In this document: in pieces, positions 1 through 7,322 of the stretch
How the letters are laid out: every line of letters begins with the position of its first letter
Numbering within the stretch: position 1 is the stretch's first letter
Source of the DNA: an uncultured Eubacteriales bacterium
Lineage (GTDB): Bacteria > Bacillota > Clostridia > Christensenellales > Aristaeellaceae
Assembly: GCA_900553265.1 (NCBI GenBank)
Contig: USDD01000004.1
Span: forward strand, 1-50,765
Reading direction: 5' to 3'
Length of the DNA stretch: 50,765 nucleotides
The notes under the pieces: model-generated
The model's database searches: none
The model's input: the letters and a program-made list of their open reading frames with translations, nothing else
Told to the model about the DNA's origin: nothing
Translations under genes and position numbers: made by a program

Positions 1-53
1 AAGTTCGGTAACGGATGGAGCTTGATGATACTAATCGGTCGAGGGCTTGATCT
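1..53 (+). rRNA. 23S rRNA, 3' end (partial)
   Basis: The window opens inside the last part of a large-subunit rRNA gene. The stretch ACTAATCGGTCGAGGGCTTG at about 30-49 is the conserved 3' tail of bacterial 23S rRNA. Only about 50 bases are present, and the exact mature end (about 50-55) cannot be fixed by eye. The 5S gene follows on the same strand, as in a normal rrn operon. Confidence 0.9.
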
Positions 54-140
54 AAGAGTCAGTTGAAGTGATGTTGTGAAGTTTCAGGTCAATTCCCTGT
101 GCGGTTTTCAAGGTGTGGGAAAAAAATACCGAATAGAATT

Positions 141-256
141 TCCGGTGATAATAGCCTGAGGGATCCACCTGTTCCCATACCGAACACAGAAGTTAAGCCT
201 CAGCACGCTGATGGTACTTGGCTGGAAACGGCCCGGGAGAGTAGGTCGTCGCCGGA
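141..256 (+). rRNA. 5S rRNA
   Basis: About 116 nt with the usual 5S landmarks: a 5' end TCCGGTGATAATAGC that pairs with the 3' end GTCGTCGCCGGA, the loop B/C core CCGAACACAGAAGTTAAG at about 179-196, and the GGTACTTGGC region of the second arm. It lies about 90 bp after the 23S tail and is followed at once by an intrinsic terminator, so it ends the rRNA operon. Confidence 0.93.
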
Positions 257-264
257 TTCAAACT

Positions 265-292
265 AAGGACGTTCGTTTGAACGTTCTTTTTT
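265..292 (+). terminator. rRNA operon terminator
   Basis: Stem GGACGTTC (267-274), loop GTTT and GAACGTTC (279-286), followed by six T residues. It sits directly after 5S. Almost the same stem recurs in the terminator at 759-785. Confidence 0.85.
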
Positions 293-315
293 CACGTTTG
301 AATATTTCTAAAATA

Positions 316-344
316 TTGATAAATATGACGATATGTGGTAAACT
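316..344 (+). promoter_or_regulatory. sigma-A promoter for the small exported protein
   Basis: TTGATA (316-321), a 17-bp spacer and TAAACT (339-344), lying 26 bp before the TTG start of the gene at 370. Confidence 0.6.
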
Positions 345-369
345 AAACGACGAATTGGAGATGTAACGA

Positions 370-696
370 TTGAGAATTCTGAAAACGATCGCAATTATCC
401 TTGCGGTAATGACTTTGTCCGTCGGCTCTGCGCTGGCGACGTCGGAGAGAAGCATGACACCGCCTGCGGATTATGATGCGTGGTCGGATGCGTCTGCGGC
501 GTTCCGTGGCGCGATTGGCTACGGCGATATCGAAAGCGATCCGATGGCTCATGGAAAAACTGTTAACCCAGACTCTTCCGCTACGCCTGAGCTGGGCGAT
601 TCTGTCGTGTCTACCGCCGCAGTTGCCGGACTGTGCGCGGCGGCGCTCGCCGGCGTGGCCGTTGCCGACAAGAAGCGCAGGGAATTGGCCAAGTAA
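370..696 (+). CDS. small exported protein with sortase-like C-terminal signal
   Basis: 108 aa, with no family recognised. The start is TTG at 370, nine bases after a GGAG site (357-360) and just downstream of a promoter. Residues 1-23 form a Sec signal peptide (Arg/Lys, hydrophobic core, likely cleavage after ALA). The mature part is short, acidic and Ser/Asp-rich. The C-terminus has the three parts of a cell-wall sorting signal: the motif TPELGD (72-77), a hydrophobic stretch (about 80-99) and a basic tail DKKRRELAK. The motif departs from LPxTG because Leu stands where Thr is expected, so sortase processing is uncertain; a plain C-terminal membrane anchor is the alternative. It is monocistronic, between two nearly identical terminators. 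Its function is unknown. Confidence 0.65.
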   Translation: MRILKTIAIILAVMTLSVGSALATSERSMTPPADYDAWSDASAAFRGAIGYGDIESDPMAHGKTVNPDSSATPELGDSVVSTAAVAGLCAAALAGVAVADKKRRELAK

Positions 697-758
697 TGAG
701 TTCGAGAAATCGCAGAATATGACCTGAAAGAACAGGTCGTTGACGGTTTCAAGTTTGG

Positions 759-785
759 AAGGACGTTCATTGAACGTCCTTCTTT
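759..785 (+). terminator. terminator of the small exported protein gene
   Basis: Inverted repeat GGACGTTCA (761-769) / TGAACGTCC (771-779), preceded by AA and followed by TTCTTTC. About 20 of 23 bases match the rRNA terminator at 265-292. Confidence 0.75.
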
Positions 786-880
786 CTGTGCGCGAGTTTC
801 TGCCGCGGAGTTCTTTCTCTGCTGCGTGGAGCATAACCCTACTTTACTTATGGGCTTTCTTAGAATTATACTCCATTTGA

Positions 881-909
881 TTGACAGGCCATTCCTGCTT
901 GGGTATAAT
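881..909 (+). promoter_or_regulatory. consensus sigma-A promoter for the amino-acid ABC operon
   Basis: Perfect TTGACA (881-886), 17-bp spacer and TATAAT (904-909). Transcription should start near 916, leaving a leader of about 135 nt before the permease gene. The leader holds complementary GCAAGGC/GCCTT segments, but no riboswitch family is recognisable in it. Confidence 0.85.
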
Positions 910-1051
910 CAAATATGGTGACTTGTTGTCTGCAAGGCGAGAGCTTCTACGGCCGGTCGCTTTCAGGACTTTTTGCCTTAGTGCATTGCAATAATGAGAT
1001 TTTACTTCGCCGCTGCGTCGGTGGAATTTGAGTGCAAGAGAGGAGATGCAC

Positions 1052-1720
1052 ATGTTTACAGGCCGACTTTGGGAGCTGTTTCTCGACTCCTTTCCGAAAA
1101 TACTTTTGCCGGGGCTCACGGCGACCATTCCGCTGACCATCATTTCCTTTTCGCTGGCCATGGTCATCGCCGTCGTCGTGGCGCTGGTGCAGTTTGCCAA
1201 TGTCAGGGGACTTAAGCAGATCGCGCGCTTCTATATCTGGGTCTTTCGCGGAACGCCGCTGCTGGTTCAGCTGTTCGTGGTGTTCTTCGGGCTTTCCCGC
1301 GTGGGCATCGTGCTTCCGCCGTTTCCCGCCGCGGTGATCGTCTTTTCACTAAACGAGGGGGCGTACTGTGCGGAGACCGTCCGCGCGGCGCTGGAGTCGG
1401 TGCCGTCCGGACAGATGGAGGCCGGCTACTGCGTGGGCATGTCCTATTTGCAGATCATTCGCCGCATCGTGCTGCCGCAGGCCATGCGCATGGCCTTTCC
1501 GCCGCTGTCCAATTCACTGATCTCCATGGTCAAGGACACGTCGCTGGCTGCGAACATCACCGTGACCGAGATGTTCATGGTGACGCAGCGCATCGTGGCG
1601 CGCACCTACGAGCCGCTGCTGCTCTATCTTGAGGTCGGCCTGATCTACCTGATCTTTTCCACGGTGCTGACGAAACTGCAGCGCGTGGGCGAGAAGAAGC
1701 TGCAAACCTACGGCCGCTGA
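1052..1720 (+). CDS. polar amino-acid ABC transporter permease
   Basis: 222 aa inner-membrane subunit of a PAAT-family importer (HisM/GlnP type). Several hydrophobic spans fill the chain. The EAA loop that docks the ATPase is visible around MEAGYCVGMSYLQIIRRIVLPQA at about residues 129-151. The ATG at 1052 is chosen because AGGAG (1041-1045) lies six bases upstream; earlier in-frame TTG and ATG codons overlap this site. It is the first gene of a three-gene operon (permease, ATPase, binding protein) whose next start is 13 bp away. The exact substrate cannot be told from the sequence; glutamine, cystine and arginine importers all look like this. Confidence 0.9.
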   Translation: MFTGRLWELFLDSFPKILLPGLTATIPLTIISFSLAMVIAVVVALVQFANVRGLKQIARFYIWVFRGTPLLVQLFVVFFGLSRVGIVLPPFPAAVIVFSLNEGAYCAETVRAALESVPSGQMEAGYCVGMSYLQIIRRIVLPQAMRMAFPPLSNSLISMVKDTSLAANITVTEMFMVTQRIVARTYEPLLLYLEVGLIYLIFSTVLTKLQRVGEKKLQTYGR

Positions 1721-1732
1721 GGAGGAGAGCGT

Positions 1733-2482
1733 ATGCTGGAAATTCGGAATATTCACAAGCGCTTCGGTGCGCTCGACGTGCTCCGGGGCGTGGACATTGC
1801 GGTGGAGCAGGGCGACGTGGTGGCCATTCTCGGGCCCAGCGGCTCGGGCAAGACCACGCTGCTGCGCTGCATCAACTTTCTGGAAACCGCCGACAGCGGC
1901 GAGATGATCTTCGACGGCGAGCGGTTCGACCTGGCGCACACTTCCAAGAAGGACGTGCAGCGCCTGCGCAAAAAGACAGGCTTCGTCTTTCAGAATTACA
2001 ACCTGTTCCAGAACAAGACGGCGCTGCAGAACGTCACCGAGGGGCTGATTATCGCGCGCAAAACGCCCAGGGAGCAGGCGATGGAGATCGCCATGGGCGC
2101 GCTGAGCAAGGTGGGGCTGGCCGATCGCGCTCAGTCCTATCCCTCGCAGCTCTCCGGCGGACAGCAGCAGCGCGTGGCTATCGCCCGCGCCATCGCCACA
2201 CGCCCGGAGATCATTTACTTCGACGAGCCGACCTCGGCGCTGGATCCCGAGCTGACCGGCGAGGTACTCTCCGTCATGCGCGATCTCGCCGCGGAGGGTA
2301 TGACCATGCTGGTGGTCACCCACGAGATGGGCTTTGCGCGCACGGTCTCCAGCCGGGTGGTCTTCATGGAAAACGGAGTCGTCGTGGAGAGCGCGCCGTC
2401 CGCCGATTTCTTTGAGCGCCCTCGCGAGGAGCGCACGAAGGCCTTCCTGCGCACCCTTCAAGCAACGGATTTCGCCGGATGA
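1733..2482 (+). CDS. polar amino-acid ABC transporter ATP-binding protein
   Basis: 249 aa GlnQ/HisP-type ATPase that drives the permease encoded just upstream. Visible motifs are Walker A GPSGSGKTT (about 34-42), the Q-loop in GFVFQNYNLF, the signature LSGGQQQR, Walker B with catalytic Glu in IIYFDEPTSALD, and the H-loop in VVTHEMGFA. All catalytic residues are intact and the length is normal for the family. GGAGGAG at 1721-1727 precedes the ATG. The stop lies 42 bp before the binding-protein start, so the three genes are co-transcribed. Confidence 0.95.
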   Translation: MLEIRNIHKRFGALDVLRGVDIAVEQGDVVAILGPSGSGKTTLLRCINFLETADSGEMIFDGERFDLAHTSKKDVQRLRKKTGFVFQNYNLFQNKTALQNVTEGLIIARKTPREQAMEIAMGALSKVGLADRAQSYPSQLSGGQQQRVAIARAIATRPEIIYFDEPTSALDPELTGEVLSVMRDLAAEGMTMLVVTHEMGFARTVSSRVVFMENGVVVESAPSADFFERPREERTKAFLRTLQATDFAG

Positions 2483-2523
2483 CCGGCGCATCCATAGAAA
2501 AACAAAAAAGGAGCGATTCATTC

Positions 2524-3345
2524 ATGAATACCCGCAGACTTCTCTCGACGTTCGCTGCCGTTCTGCTGCTCTGCGCGCTGGCGCTGACCGGCTGCTCTAC
2601 GAAAAAAGCATCCGATGCAAGCTCGGACGCGGATCTGCTCGCGCGCATTCAGGAGCGCGGCGAAATCGTCGTGGCGATGGAGGGCACCTGGGCGCCCTGG
2701 ACGTATCACGACGAAAACGACCAGCTGGTGGGCTACGACGTGGAGGTGGCTCATAAGATCGCCGAGAAACTCGGCGTGAAGGCGCGCTTCGTTGAGGGCG
2801 AATGGGACGGCCTGCTGGCCGGTCTGGACGACGGCCGCTACGACCTGATGGTCAACGGCGTGGGCGTCACCCCCGAACGGCAGGAGAAATACGACTTCTC
2901 CACGCCCTACGCCTACAACCGCACCGCGGTCATCGTGCGCGGCGATTACGACGAGATTCACTCCATGGAGGATCTGAAGGGCAAGAAGACCGCCAACACC
3001 ATCAGCAGCACCTACGCTACACAGGCGGAGAGCTACGGCGCGGAGGTCACCGGCGTGGATGATCTGAACCAGACCATCGAGCTGCTGCTCAGCGGCCGCA
3101 TCGACGCGACGCTGAACGCCGAGGTCACCTATTACGACTACCTCGCCGCGCACCCGGAGGCCGACATCAAGATCGCGACGCTCTCCGACGACGCAGAGCA
3201 GATCGCCATTCCCGTGCGCAAGGGCGCGGAGACCGCGACGCTTCTGAAGGCCGTCAACGACGCGCTGTCCGACCTGAGCGCCTCCGGCGAGCTGACCGCG
3301 CTGTCCGAGAAGTACTTCGGCATGGACATCTCCAAGATGGACTGA
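2524..3345 (+). CDS. amino-acid ABC transporter substrate-binding lipoprotein
   Basis: 273 aa extracytoplasmic binding protein of the SBP_bac_3 type. The N-terminus is a lipoprotein signal, MNTRR plus a hydrophobic core ending in the lipobox ALTGC, so Cys24 would be lipidated. The mature chain opens with IQERGEIVVAMEGTWAPWTY and continues with the family signature VGYDVEVAHKIAEKLG. A GGAG site lies 11 bases before the ATG at 2524; an earlier in-frame ATG would place the signal peptide internally and is rejected. It is the last gene of the operon, and a strong terminator follows. Confidence 0.92.
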   Translation: MNTRRLLSTFAAVLLLCALALTGCSTKKASDASSDADLLARIQERGEIVVAMEGTWAPWTYHDENDQLVGYDVEVAHKIAEKLGVKARFVEGEWDGLLAGLDDGRYDLMVNGVGVTPERQEKYDFSTPYAYNRTAVIVRGDYDEIHSMEDLKGKKTANTISSTYATQAESYGAEVTGVDDLNQTIELLLSGRIDATLNAEVTYYDYLAAHPEADIKIATLSDDAEQIAIPVRKGAETATLLKAVNDALSDLSASGELTALSEKYFGMDISKMD

Positions 3346-3360
3346 GCGGGGATGAAAAAT

Positions 3361-3396
3361 GGGAACGCCTTCCAATGATGGAGGCGCTCCCCTTTT
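3361..3396 (+). terminator. terminator of the amino-acid ABC operon
   Basis: GGGAACGCCTTCC pairs with GGAGGCGCTCCC across a short AT-rich loop, with one mismatch, followed by TTTT. Confidence 0.8.
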
Positions 3397-3437
3397 ATGA
3401 TGGAGACAAAAATCCGCCTCACCGGGAGACGGATTCA

Positions 3438-3513
3438 TGGCGCACCCGACACGATTCGAACGTGCGGTCTTCTGAGTCGGAGTCAGATGCCCTATCCACT
3501 AGGCCACGGGTGC
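3438..3513 (-). tRNA. tRNA-Arg (anticodon CCG)
   Basis: Read on the minus strand, the acceptor stem GCACCCG pairs with CGGGTGC, followed by discriminator G and an encoded CCA (3438-3440). The anticodon arm is TCTGA-CTCCGAC-TCAGA, giving anticodon CCG, which reads CGG (Arg). The T-arm carries the GTTCGAATC loop. The full length is 76 nt including CCA. Confidence 0.95.
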
Positions 3514-3524
3514 ATGCTTATAGT

Positions 3525-3553
3525 ATTATAGCGCATCGGGCGCGGGAATGCAA
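3525..3553 (-). promoter_or_regulatory. promoter of tRNA-Arg
   Basis: On the minus strand: TTGCAT (3553-3548), 17-bp spacer, TATAAT (3530-3525), ending 11 bp before the mature tRNA 5' end. Confidence 0.8.
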
Positions 3554-3589
3554 GAGGTTTGGCCGAAAAAATGTGATTTTCTGGAGAAG

Positions 3590-3871
3590 TCAGTTCCCGC
3601 TGACATAGCGAACCTCGCCGGGCATAATCATGCCCAGCTCGTTGCGGGCGGTGCGGATGACGTATTCATCCGTCTCGGTGAAGTCCAGCGTCGTCTGGAG
3701 GGACTGAACCTTCTCGATCAGCGCGTTGCGCTCCGCCGTGACCTCGGCCAGCTTCGCGTCGCCGGCGCGCAGATTCTGCCGGGCGAAAGTAAAGCTCGCG
3801 CCAAAGACGACGAGCATCAGCGCGATGACGAAGCACCAGAATTTCGGACGAACGCGGCGGTGCATGAACAT
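3590..3871 (-). CDS. divIC: septum formation initiator protein, DivIC/FtsB family
   Basis: 93 aa bitopic membrane protein. A short basic N-terminus is followed by one transmembrane span (about residues 12-29), then a coiled coil (AKLAEVTAERNALIEKVQSLQ) and the family's C-terminal motif YVIRTARNELGMIMPGEVRYV. Such proteins join FtsL and DivIB in the division complex. The ATG at 3871 has AGGAGGG six bases upstream; a longer frame further upstream has no site and overlaps yabQ. It stands downstream of yabP-yabQ, the same order as yabP-yabQ-divIC in Bacillus, which supports the assignment. Confidence 0.88.
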   Translation of the reverse strand: MFMHRRVRPKFWCFVIALMLVVFGASFTFARQNLRAGDAKLAEVTAERNALIEKVQSLQTTLDFTETDEYVIRTARNELGMIMPGEVRYVSGN

Positions 3872-3932
3872 GAGAATCCCTCCTGAGAACGAACATAACA
3901 TTAAAAATTCGACAAGAGACAGACAAATCCTC

Positions 3933-4301
3933 TCAGCGAAAGATGACTTTAATGAGACGATTGCCGGAAATCTTGACGAAAATACGGCGAAGCATCCGGA
4001 CGGCGCCGAGCACGGCGCTCCGGAGCAGCGGCGCGAAGCCGGCCCAATACAGGCAGAAGCCCACGACCGCGCCCAGCAGCTCAAACAGCCGCAATCGCCC
4101 GTCGCAGCCCAGCAGCAGCGCGGCGATGAGCGTCAGCGCCGCGGCGAGGCCGAAGAACGCGTCCGCCGCGAGGGTCAGCCAGAAGCCCGCGCTCAGCAGC
4201 CGCCGAAGTCCGGCGCAGAGGGAGTACAGCGCGCCGACGGCGACGCCCGCGCCGACCATCCACAGAAAGAGGGGGAACTGTCCCGCCGTGGCGAACAGCA
4301 T
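3933..4301 (-). CDS. yabQ: spore cortex biosynthesis protein YabQ-like
   Basis: 122 aa, almost entirely hydrophobic, with about four membrane spans and a basic C-terminus. By itself the sequence is weakly diagnostic. Its position between YabP and DivIC, start one base after the yabP stop, and size match YabQ, a membrane protein needed for spore cortex formation in Bacillus. The Shine-Dalgarno site is weak and lies within the end of yabP, which suggests translational coupling. The 61-bp gap to divIC carries the latter's own strong site. Confidence 0.8.
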   Translation of the reverse strand: MLFATAGQFPLFLWMVGAGVAVGALYSLCAGLRRLLSAGFWLTLAADAFFGLAAALTLIAALLLGCDGRLRLFELLGAVVGFCLYWAGFAPLLRSAVLGAVRMLRRIFVKISGNRLIKVIFR

Positions 4302-4302
4302 C

Positions 4303-4578
4303 TCAGCCGAACAGCTTTCCCCAGAAGCCGGAGCCTCCGGTCTTTTTCTTTTCGGAATACTCGCAGGAGACGATGTCGCCCTCCACCACCAGCCGCCCGT
4401 CGTTCAGGCTGAGCTGGGAGATGTTCAGTCCCTCGCCGGTGAGGGTCAGCATGCCCAGCGGCGTGCGCAGGACGACGATCTGCTCGTTGAAGCAGTCCAC
4501 ATCCTCCACGCCGGTGAGCGTGGCGGTGCTGCGGCCCGTGAGGGTCAGCGTATGGGTGGGAACCGGATTGCTCTGCAT
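4303..4578 (-). CDS. yabP: sporulation protein YabP
   Basis: 91 aa. The fold signature of the YabP/YqfC family is visible: HTLTLTGRSTATLTGVEDVD, then repeated short beta segments FNEQIVVLRTP and LNISQLSLNDGRLVVEGDI, and a Lys/Gly-rich tail. In Bacillus the protein is made in the mother cell and acts in spore coat and cortex assembly. The ATG at 4578 lies six bases after GGAGGT. A mother-cell (sigma-E) promoter would be expected upstream, but no convincing one was found in 4579-4690. It is first in a yabP-yabQ-divIC operon. Confidence 0.92.
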   Translation of the reverse strand: MQSNPVPTHTLTLTGRSTATLTGVEDVDCFNEQIVVLRTPLGMLTLTGEGLNISQLSLNDGRLVVEGDIVSCEYSEKKKTGGSGFWGKLFG

Positions 4579-4687
4579 GGTGATACCTCCCGAAATGAGC
4601 GCTGGTTCAGCATATGCGCGCCTGCGGGAGAGCATGCGGGAGCGCAAATTTTACGTTTCCTGTATACCCGGCGGCGCGCAGTGTGGT

Positions 4688-4753
4688 ATAATGATTAGGC
4701 AAGCCGAAGGCTTGGCCGGGTCGCTGGGGCGCCAGAGGCGGTACGCCGACAAT
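4688..4753 (+). repeat. 66-bp structured intergenic element, copy A
   Basis: This 66-bp segment matches 26277-26342 at 53 of 66 positions with no gaps. Two stems are predicted: AAGCC-GAA-GGCTT (4701-4713), and an arm bounded by GTCG (4720-4723) and CGAC (4747-4750) with an inner stem CGCC-AGA-GGCG (4730-4740). Differences between the copies fall partly at paired bases and keep pairing. It ends 23 bp before the histidine kinase start. On the minus strand it can be misread as a peptide containing RPGQAFGLPNHY. Confidence 0.8.
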
Positions 4754-4776
4754 AATAAACCGAAGGGGATATATGC

Positions 4777-5904
4777 ATGTCTCATGATCGATTGAGGCGT
4801 TTGGCGGTGAAGAAAGGCATGGGAATTCCTGCGCGGCGTAAGGGATACTCGGTGCTGCGCAACGTCCTGCTGACCGCATTGATTCTCGCGGCGGCGACGC
4901 TGATCTGCCTGCTGCTGCGTCAGATGGACGAGGGCGACATCTACGTGTCCATGATCTTTCTGCTGGCGGTGGCGGTAGTGGCGCGCATCACGGACGGCTT
5001 TGTCTACGGCATCGCCGCGTCGGTCATCGGCGTGCTGGGCGTGAATTTCGCCTTTACCAAGCCTTATTTCAAGTTCTGCCTGTCGCTGTCGGGCTATCCG
5101 CTGGCGTTTCTGAGCATGCTGGCGGTATCCGTGACCACCAGCGCCATGACCACCCAGATCAAGTGGCAGGAGGAGCAGCACTATCACGCCGAGCTGGAGG
5201 AGATGCGCGCCAACCTGCTGCGCGCGGTTTCCCACGATCTGCGCACGCCGCTGACGAGCATCTCCGGTGTGGCGTCGGTGCTGGCCAGCCAGCCGGACAT
5301 GCCGGTGGAGAACCGGCAGAGACTGCTGCGGGAGATCGCCGACGACTCCGACTGGCTGATCCGCATGGTGGAAAATCTGCTGTCCATCACGCGAATTAAC
5401 GCCCAGCCGGCCAATCTGTACAAAAATTCCGAGGCGGCGGAGGAGATCATCTCCGAGGCCGTGCGCAAATTCCGCAAGCGCTTTCCGGAGATGCCGGTGG
5501 AGATCGCGCTTCCGGAGGAGCTGCTGCTGGTGCCGATGGATCCCATTCTCATTGAGCAGGTGCTGGGCAATCTGATGGAAAACGCCGTGCTGCACGCGCA
5601 GACGGCCACGCGCATTCAGGTTCGGCTGACGCAGGAGGGCGACAGCGCAGTGTTCGAGGTCTCCGACGACGGCGTGGGCGTCGAGCCCAAGCGGCTCAAG
5701 GAGATCTTCGACGCAGTTTCCACGTCCGACGACGGGCGGGGGATGGGCATCGGGCTGAGCGTCTGCAAGGCCATCATTCTGGCCCACGGGGGCGATATTG
5801 AAGCGAGCAATCGGGCGGGCGGCGGAGCGTGCTTCCGCTTCCGGTTGCCCATGAAGGAGGAAAATCATGAATCCGACGACTACGCTGCTGATCGTCGAGG
5901 ATGA
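4777..5904 (+). CDS. KdpD-like sensor histidine kinase (short form)
   Basis: 375 aa. A basic N-terminus leads into the DUF4118 membrane block of KdpD (about residues 26-125, four closely packed spans), then HisKA with His153 in AVSHDLRTPLTSI, then the HATPase domain with the N box NLMENAVLHA, DDGVGV, and GRGMGIGLSVCKAII. It lacks the N-terminal KdpD/Usp domains (about 500 residues) of canonical KdpD. AAGGGG lies about nine bases before the ATG. Its end overlaps the response regulator by 38 bp. No kdpFABC potassium pump genes are in the window, so a potassium role is inference. Confidence 0.88.
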   Translation: MSHDRLRRLAVKKGMGIPARRKGYSVLRNVLLTALILAAATLICLLLRQMDEGDIYVSMIFLLAVAVVARITDGFVYGIAASVIGVLGVNFAFTKPYFKFCLSLSGYPLAFLSMLAVSVTTSAMTTQIKWQEEQHYHAELEEMRANLLRAVSHDLRTPLTSISGVASVLASQPDMPVENRQRLLREIADDSDWLIRMVENLLSITRINAQPANLYKNSEAAEEIISEAVRKFRKRFPEMPVEIALPEELLLVPMDPILIEQVLGNLMENAVLHAQTATRIQVRLTQEGDSAVFEVSDDGVGVEPKRLKEIFDAVSTSDDGRGMGIGLSVCKAIILAHGGDIEASNRAGGGACFRFRLPMKEENHESDDYAADRRG

Positions 5905-6589
5905 CGAGCGCATTCGCAATTACATGAAAACCATACTCACCACCTGCGATTACGCCGTGCTGGAGACGGGCAATGCCCGCACGGCGCTGTCTATCATCGC
6001 CTCGCACAGCCCGGATCTGGTACTGCTGGATCTGGGACTGCCCGACGGCGACGGCATCGACATGCTGCGTTCCATCCGCGAATGGTCGCAGGTGCCGGTG
6101 ATCGTCGTCTCTGCCCGCGGCCACGAGAGGGATAAGGTGGCGGCGCTGGATGGCGGCGCGGACGACTATGTGACCAAGCCTTTCGGCGCGGATGAGCTGC
6201 TGGCGCGCATCCGCGCGGCGCTGCGCCATGGACGCGCGCGCACCGGCGGCAGCGCCGCCGTCTATTTCGCCCGCGGCCTGTGCGTGGACACCGAGCGCCA
6301 TCTGGTGAAGGTGGACGGAAATCCCGTGCATCTGACCCAGACCGAATACAAAATCGTGCTGCTGCTCTGCCGGAATTCGGGCAAAGTGCTGACCTACGAT
6401 GCGATGATCCGCGAGGTCTGGGGGCCGTTTTCCGGGTGCGATACGCAGATTCTGCGCGTGAACATGGCCAATATCCGCCGCAAGCTGGAGAAGGATCCCG
6501 CCATGCCGGAGTATATCACCACGGAGATCGGCGTGGGCTATCGCATCATCGAGCTGGAATCGGAAAACGCGGCGGGAGGCGGCGCATGA
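5867..6589 (+). CDS. KdpE/OmpR-family response regulator
   Basis: 240 aa. The receiver domain (about 1-120) has the acidic pocket VEDDE, phospho-acceptor Asp55 in LVLLDLGLPDGDG, and the switch Lys in DDYVTKPFG. The C-terminal winged helix (about 140-235) contains LTQTEYKIVLLLCRNSGKVLTYD and the wing motif YITTEIGVGYRI. AGGAGG precedes the ATG, which lies inside the end of the kinase gene, so translation is coupled. It is the evident partner of the upstream kinase. Confidence 0.93.
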   Translation: MNPTTTLLIVEDDERIRNYMKTILTTCDYAVLETGNARTALSIIASHSPDLVLLDLGLPDGDGIDMLRSIREWSQVPVIVVSARGHERDKVAALDGGADDYVTKPFGADELLARIRAALRHGRARTGGSAAVYFARGLCVDTERHLVKVDGNPVHLTQTEYKIVLLLCRNSGKVLTYDAMIREVWGPFSGCDTQILRVNMANIRRKLEKDPAMPEYITTEIGVGYRIIELESENAAGGGA

Positions 6590-7146
6590 ACGTATACGAC
6601 TTCGACAACACCATTCTGCGCGGAGACAGCACGGCGCGCTTCTTCGCCTATTGTCTCGTCCATCGGCCGGCCATGTGGCTCGATCTGCCCGGTCAGGCCG
6701 TCAACGGGCTGCTGTTCGCGCTGAAAATTCGGGAAAAGCAGGCGTTCAAGGAGCGCATGCTGCGCTTTCTGACGCGCATCGGCGACGTGGACGCGGCGGT
6801 AGCGGCCTTCTGGGAGAAGAATTTCCACCGCGTCAAGGCGTGGTATTTTCAGACCCATCGGGACGACGACGTGGTGATCTCCGCCTCGCCGGAGTTTCTG
6901 ATCCGTCCCGCCTGCGAGCGGCTGAACATCCGGTACGTCCTCGGCTCGCCCGTAGACAAGCGCACCGGACGCTTTTTCGGCAAAAACTGCCACGGCGCGG
7001 AGAAGGTGCGGCGCTTTCGGGAAATCTGGCCCGACGCGCAGATCGATGAGTTCTACTCCGATTCCTATTCGGATTCGCCGCTGGCGGAGCTTGCGCGGAA
7101 AGCGTGGCTGGTGAAGGGCGATCGGCTGCTGGAATGGAACAAATGA
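6586..7146 (+). CDS. HAD-superfamily phosphatase (HAD-IB type)
   Basis: 186 aa. HAD motif I is DFDNTI at residues 5-10 (nucleophile Asp5, acid Asp7). Motif II is the Ser in VVISASPEF, and motif IV is the acidic pair in YSDSYSDSPL. The architecture resembles the phosphoserine phosphatase-like HAD-IB group with a helical cap after motif I. Its ATG overlaps the response regulator stop (ATGA), so it forms a three-gene operon with the two-component system. The substrate is unknown. A weak hairpin (about 7151-7171) follows. Confidence 0.85.
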   Translation: MNVYDFDNTILRGDSTARFFAYCLVHRPAMWLDLPGQAVNGLLFALKIREKQAFKERMLRFLTRIGDVDAAVAAFWEKNFHRVKAWYFQTHRDDDVVISASPEFLIRPACERLNIRYVLGSPVDKRTGRFFGKNCHGAEKVRRFREIWPDAQIDEFYSDSYSDSPLAELARKAWLVKGDRLLEWNK

Positions 7147-7322
7147 CGAATGTTCCGCCTTTAATGCGCGGAAAATACGGATAATGTTCGGAATTACTCT
7201 GAATATGGGCGCGACAGAGAAGCAATCGTTCGTATTTTTTACAAGAACTCTCGAAAGAACATAACTTTCCTCTGGTAAGATACATCCATACCACAGGGAA
7301 ATTATGTAGGAGGCATTGTCAC

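Noticed and set aside
916..1051. The 135-nt leader of the amino-acid ABC operon as a riboswitch (lysine, glycine or T-box).
   Set aside because: Complementary segments exist, but none of the conserved aptamer cores, nor a T-box NNTGGNACC sequence or terminator, could be found.
4579..4690. A sigma-E promoter for yabP on the minus strand, around GTATACAGG.
   Set aside because: The -35 and -10 elements do not align with the known sigma-E consensus at the correct spacing, so the match is not better than chance.
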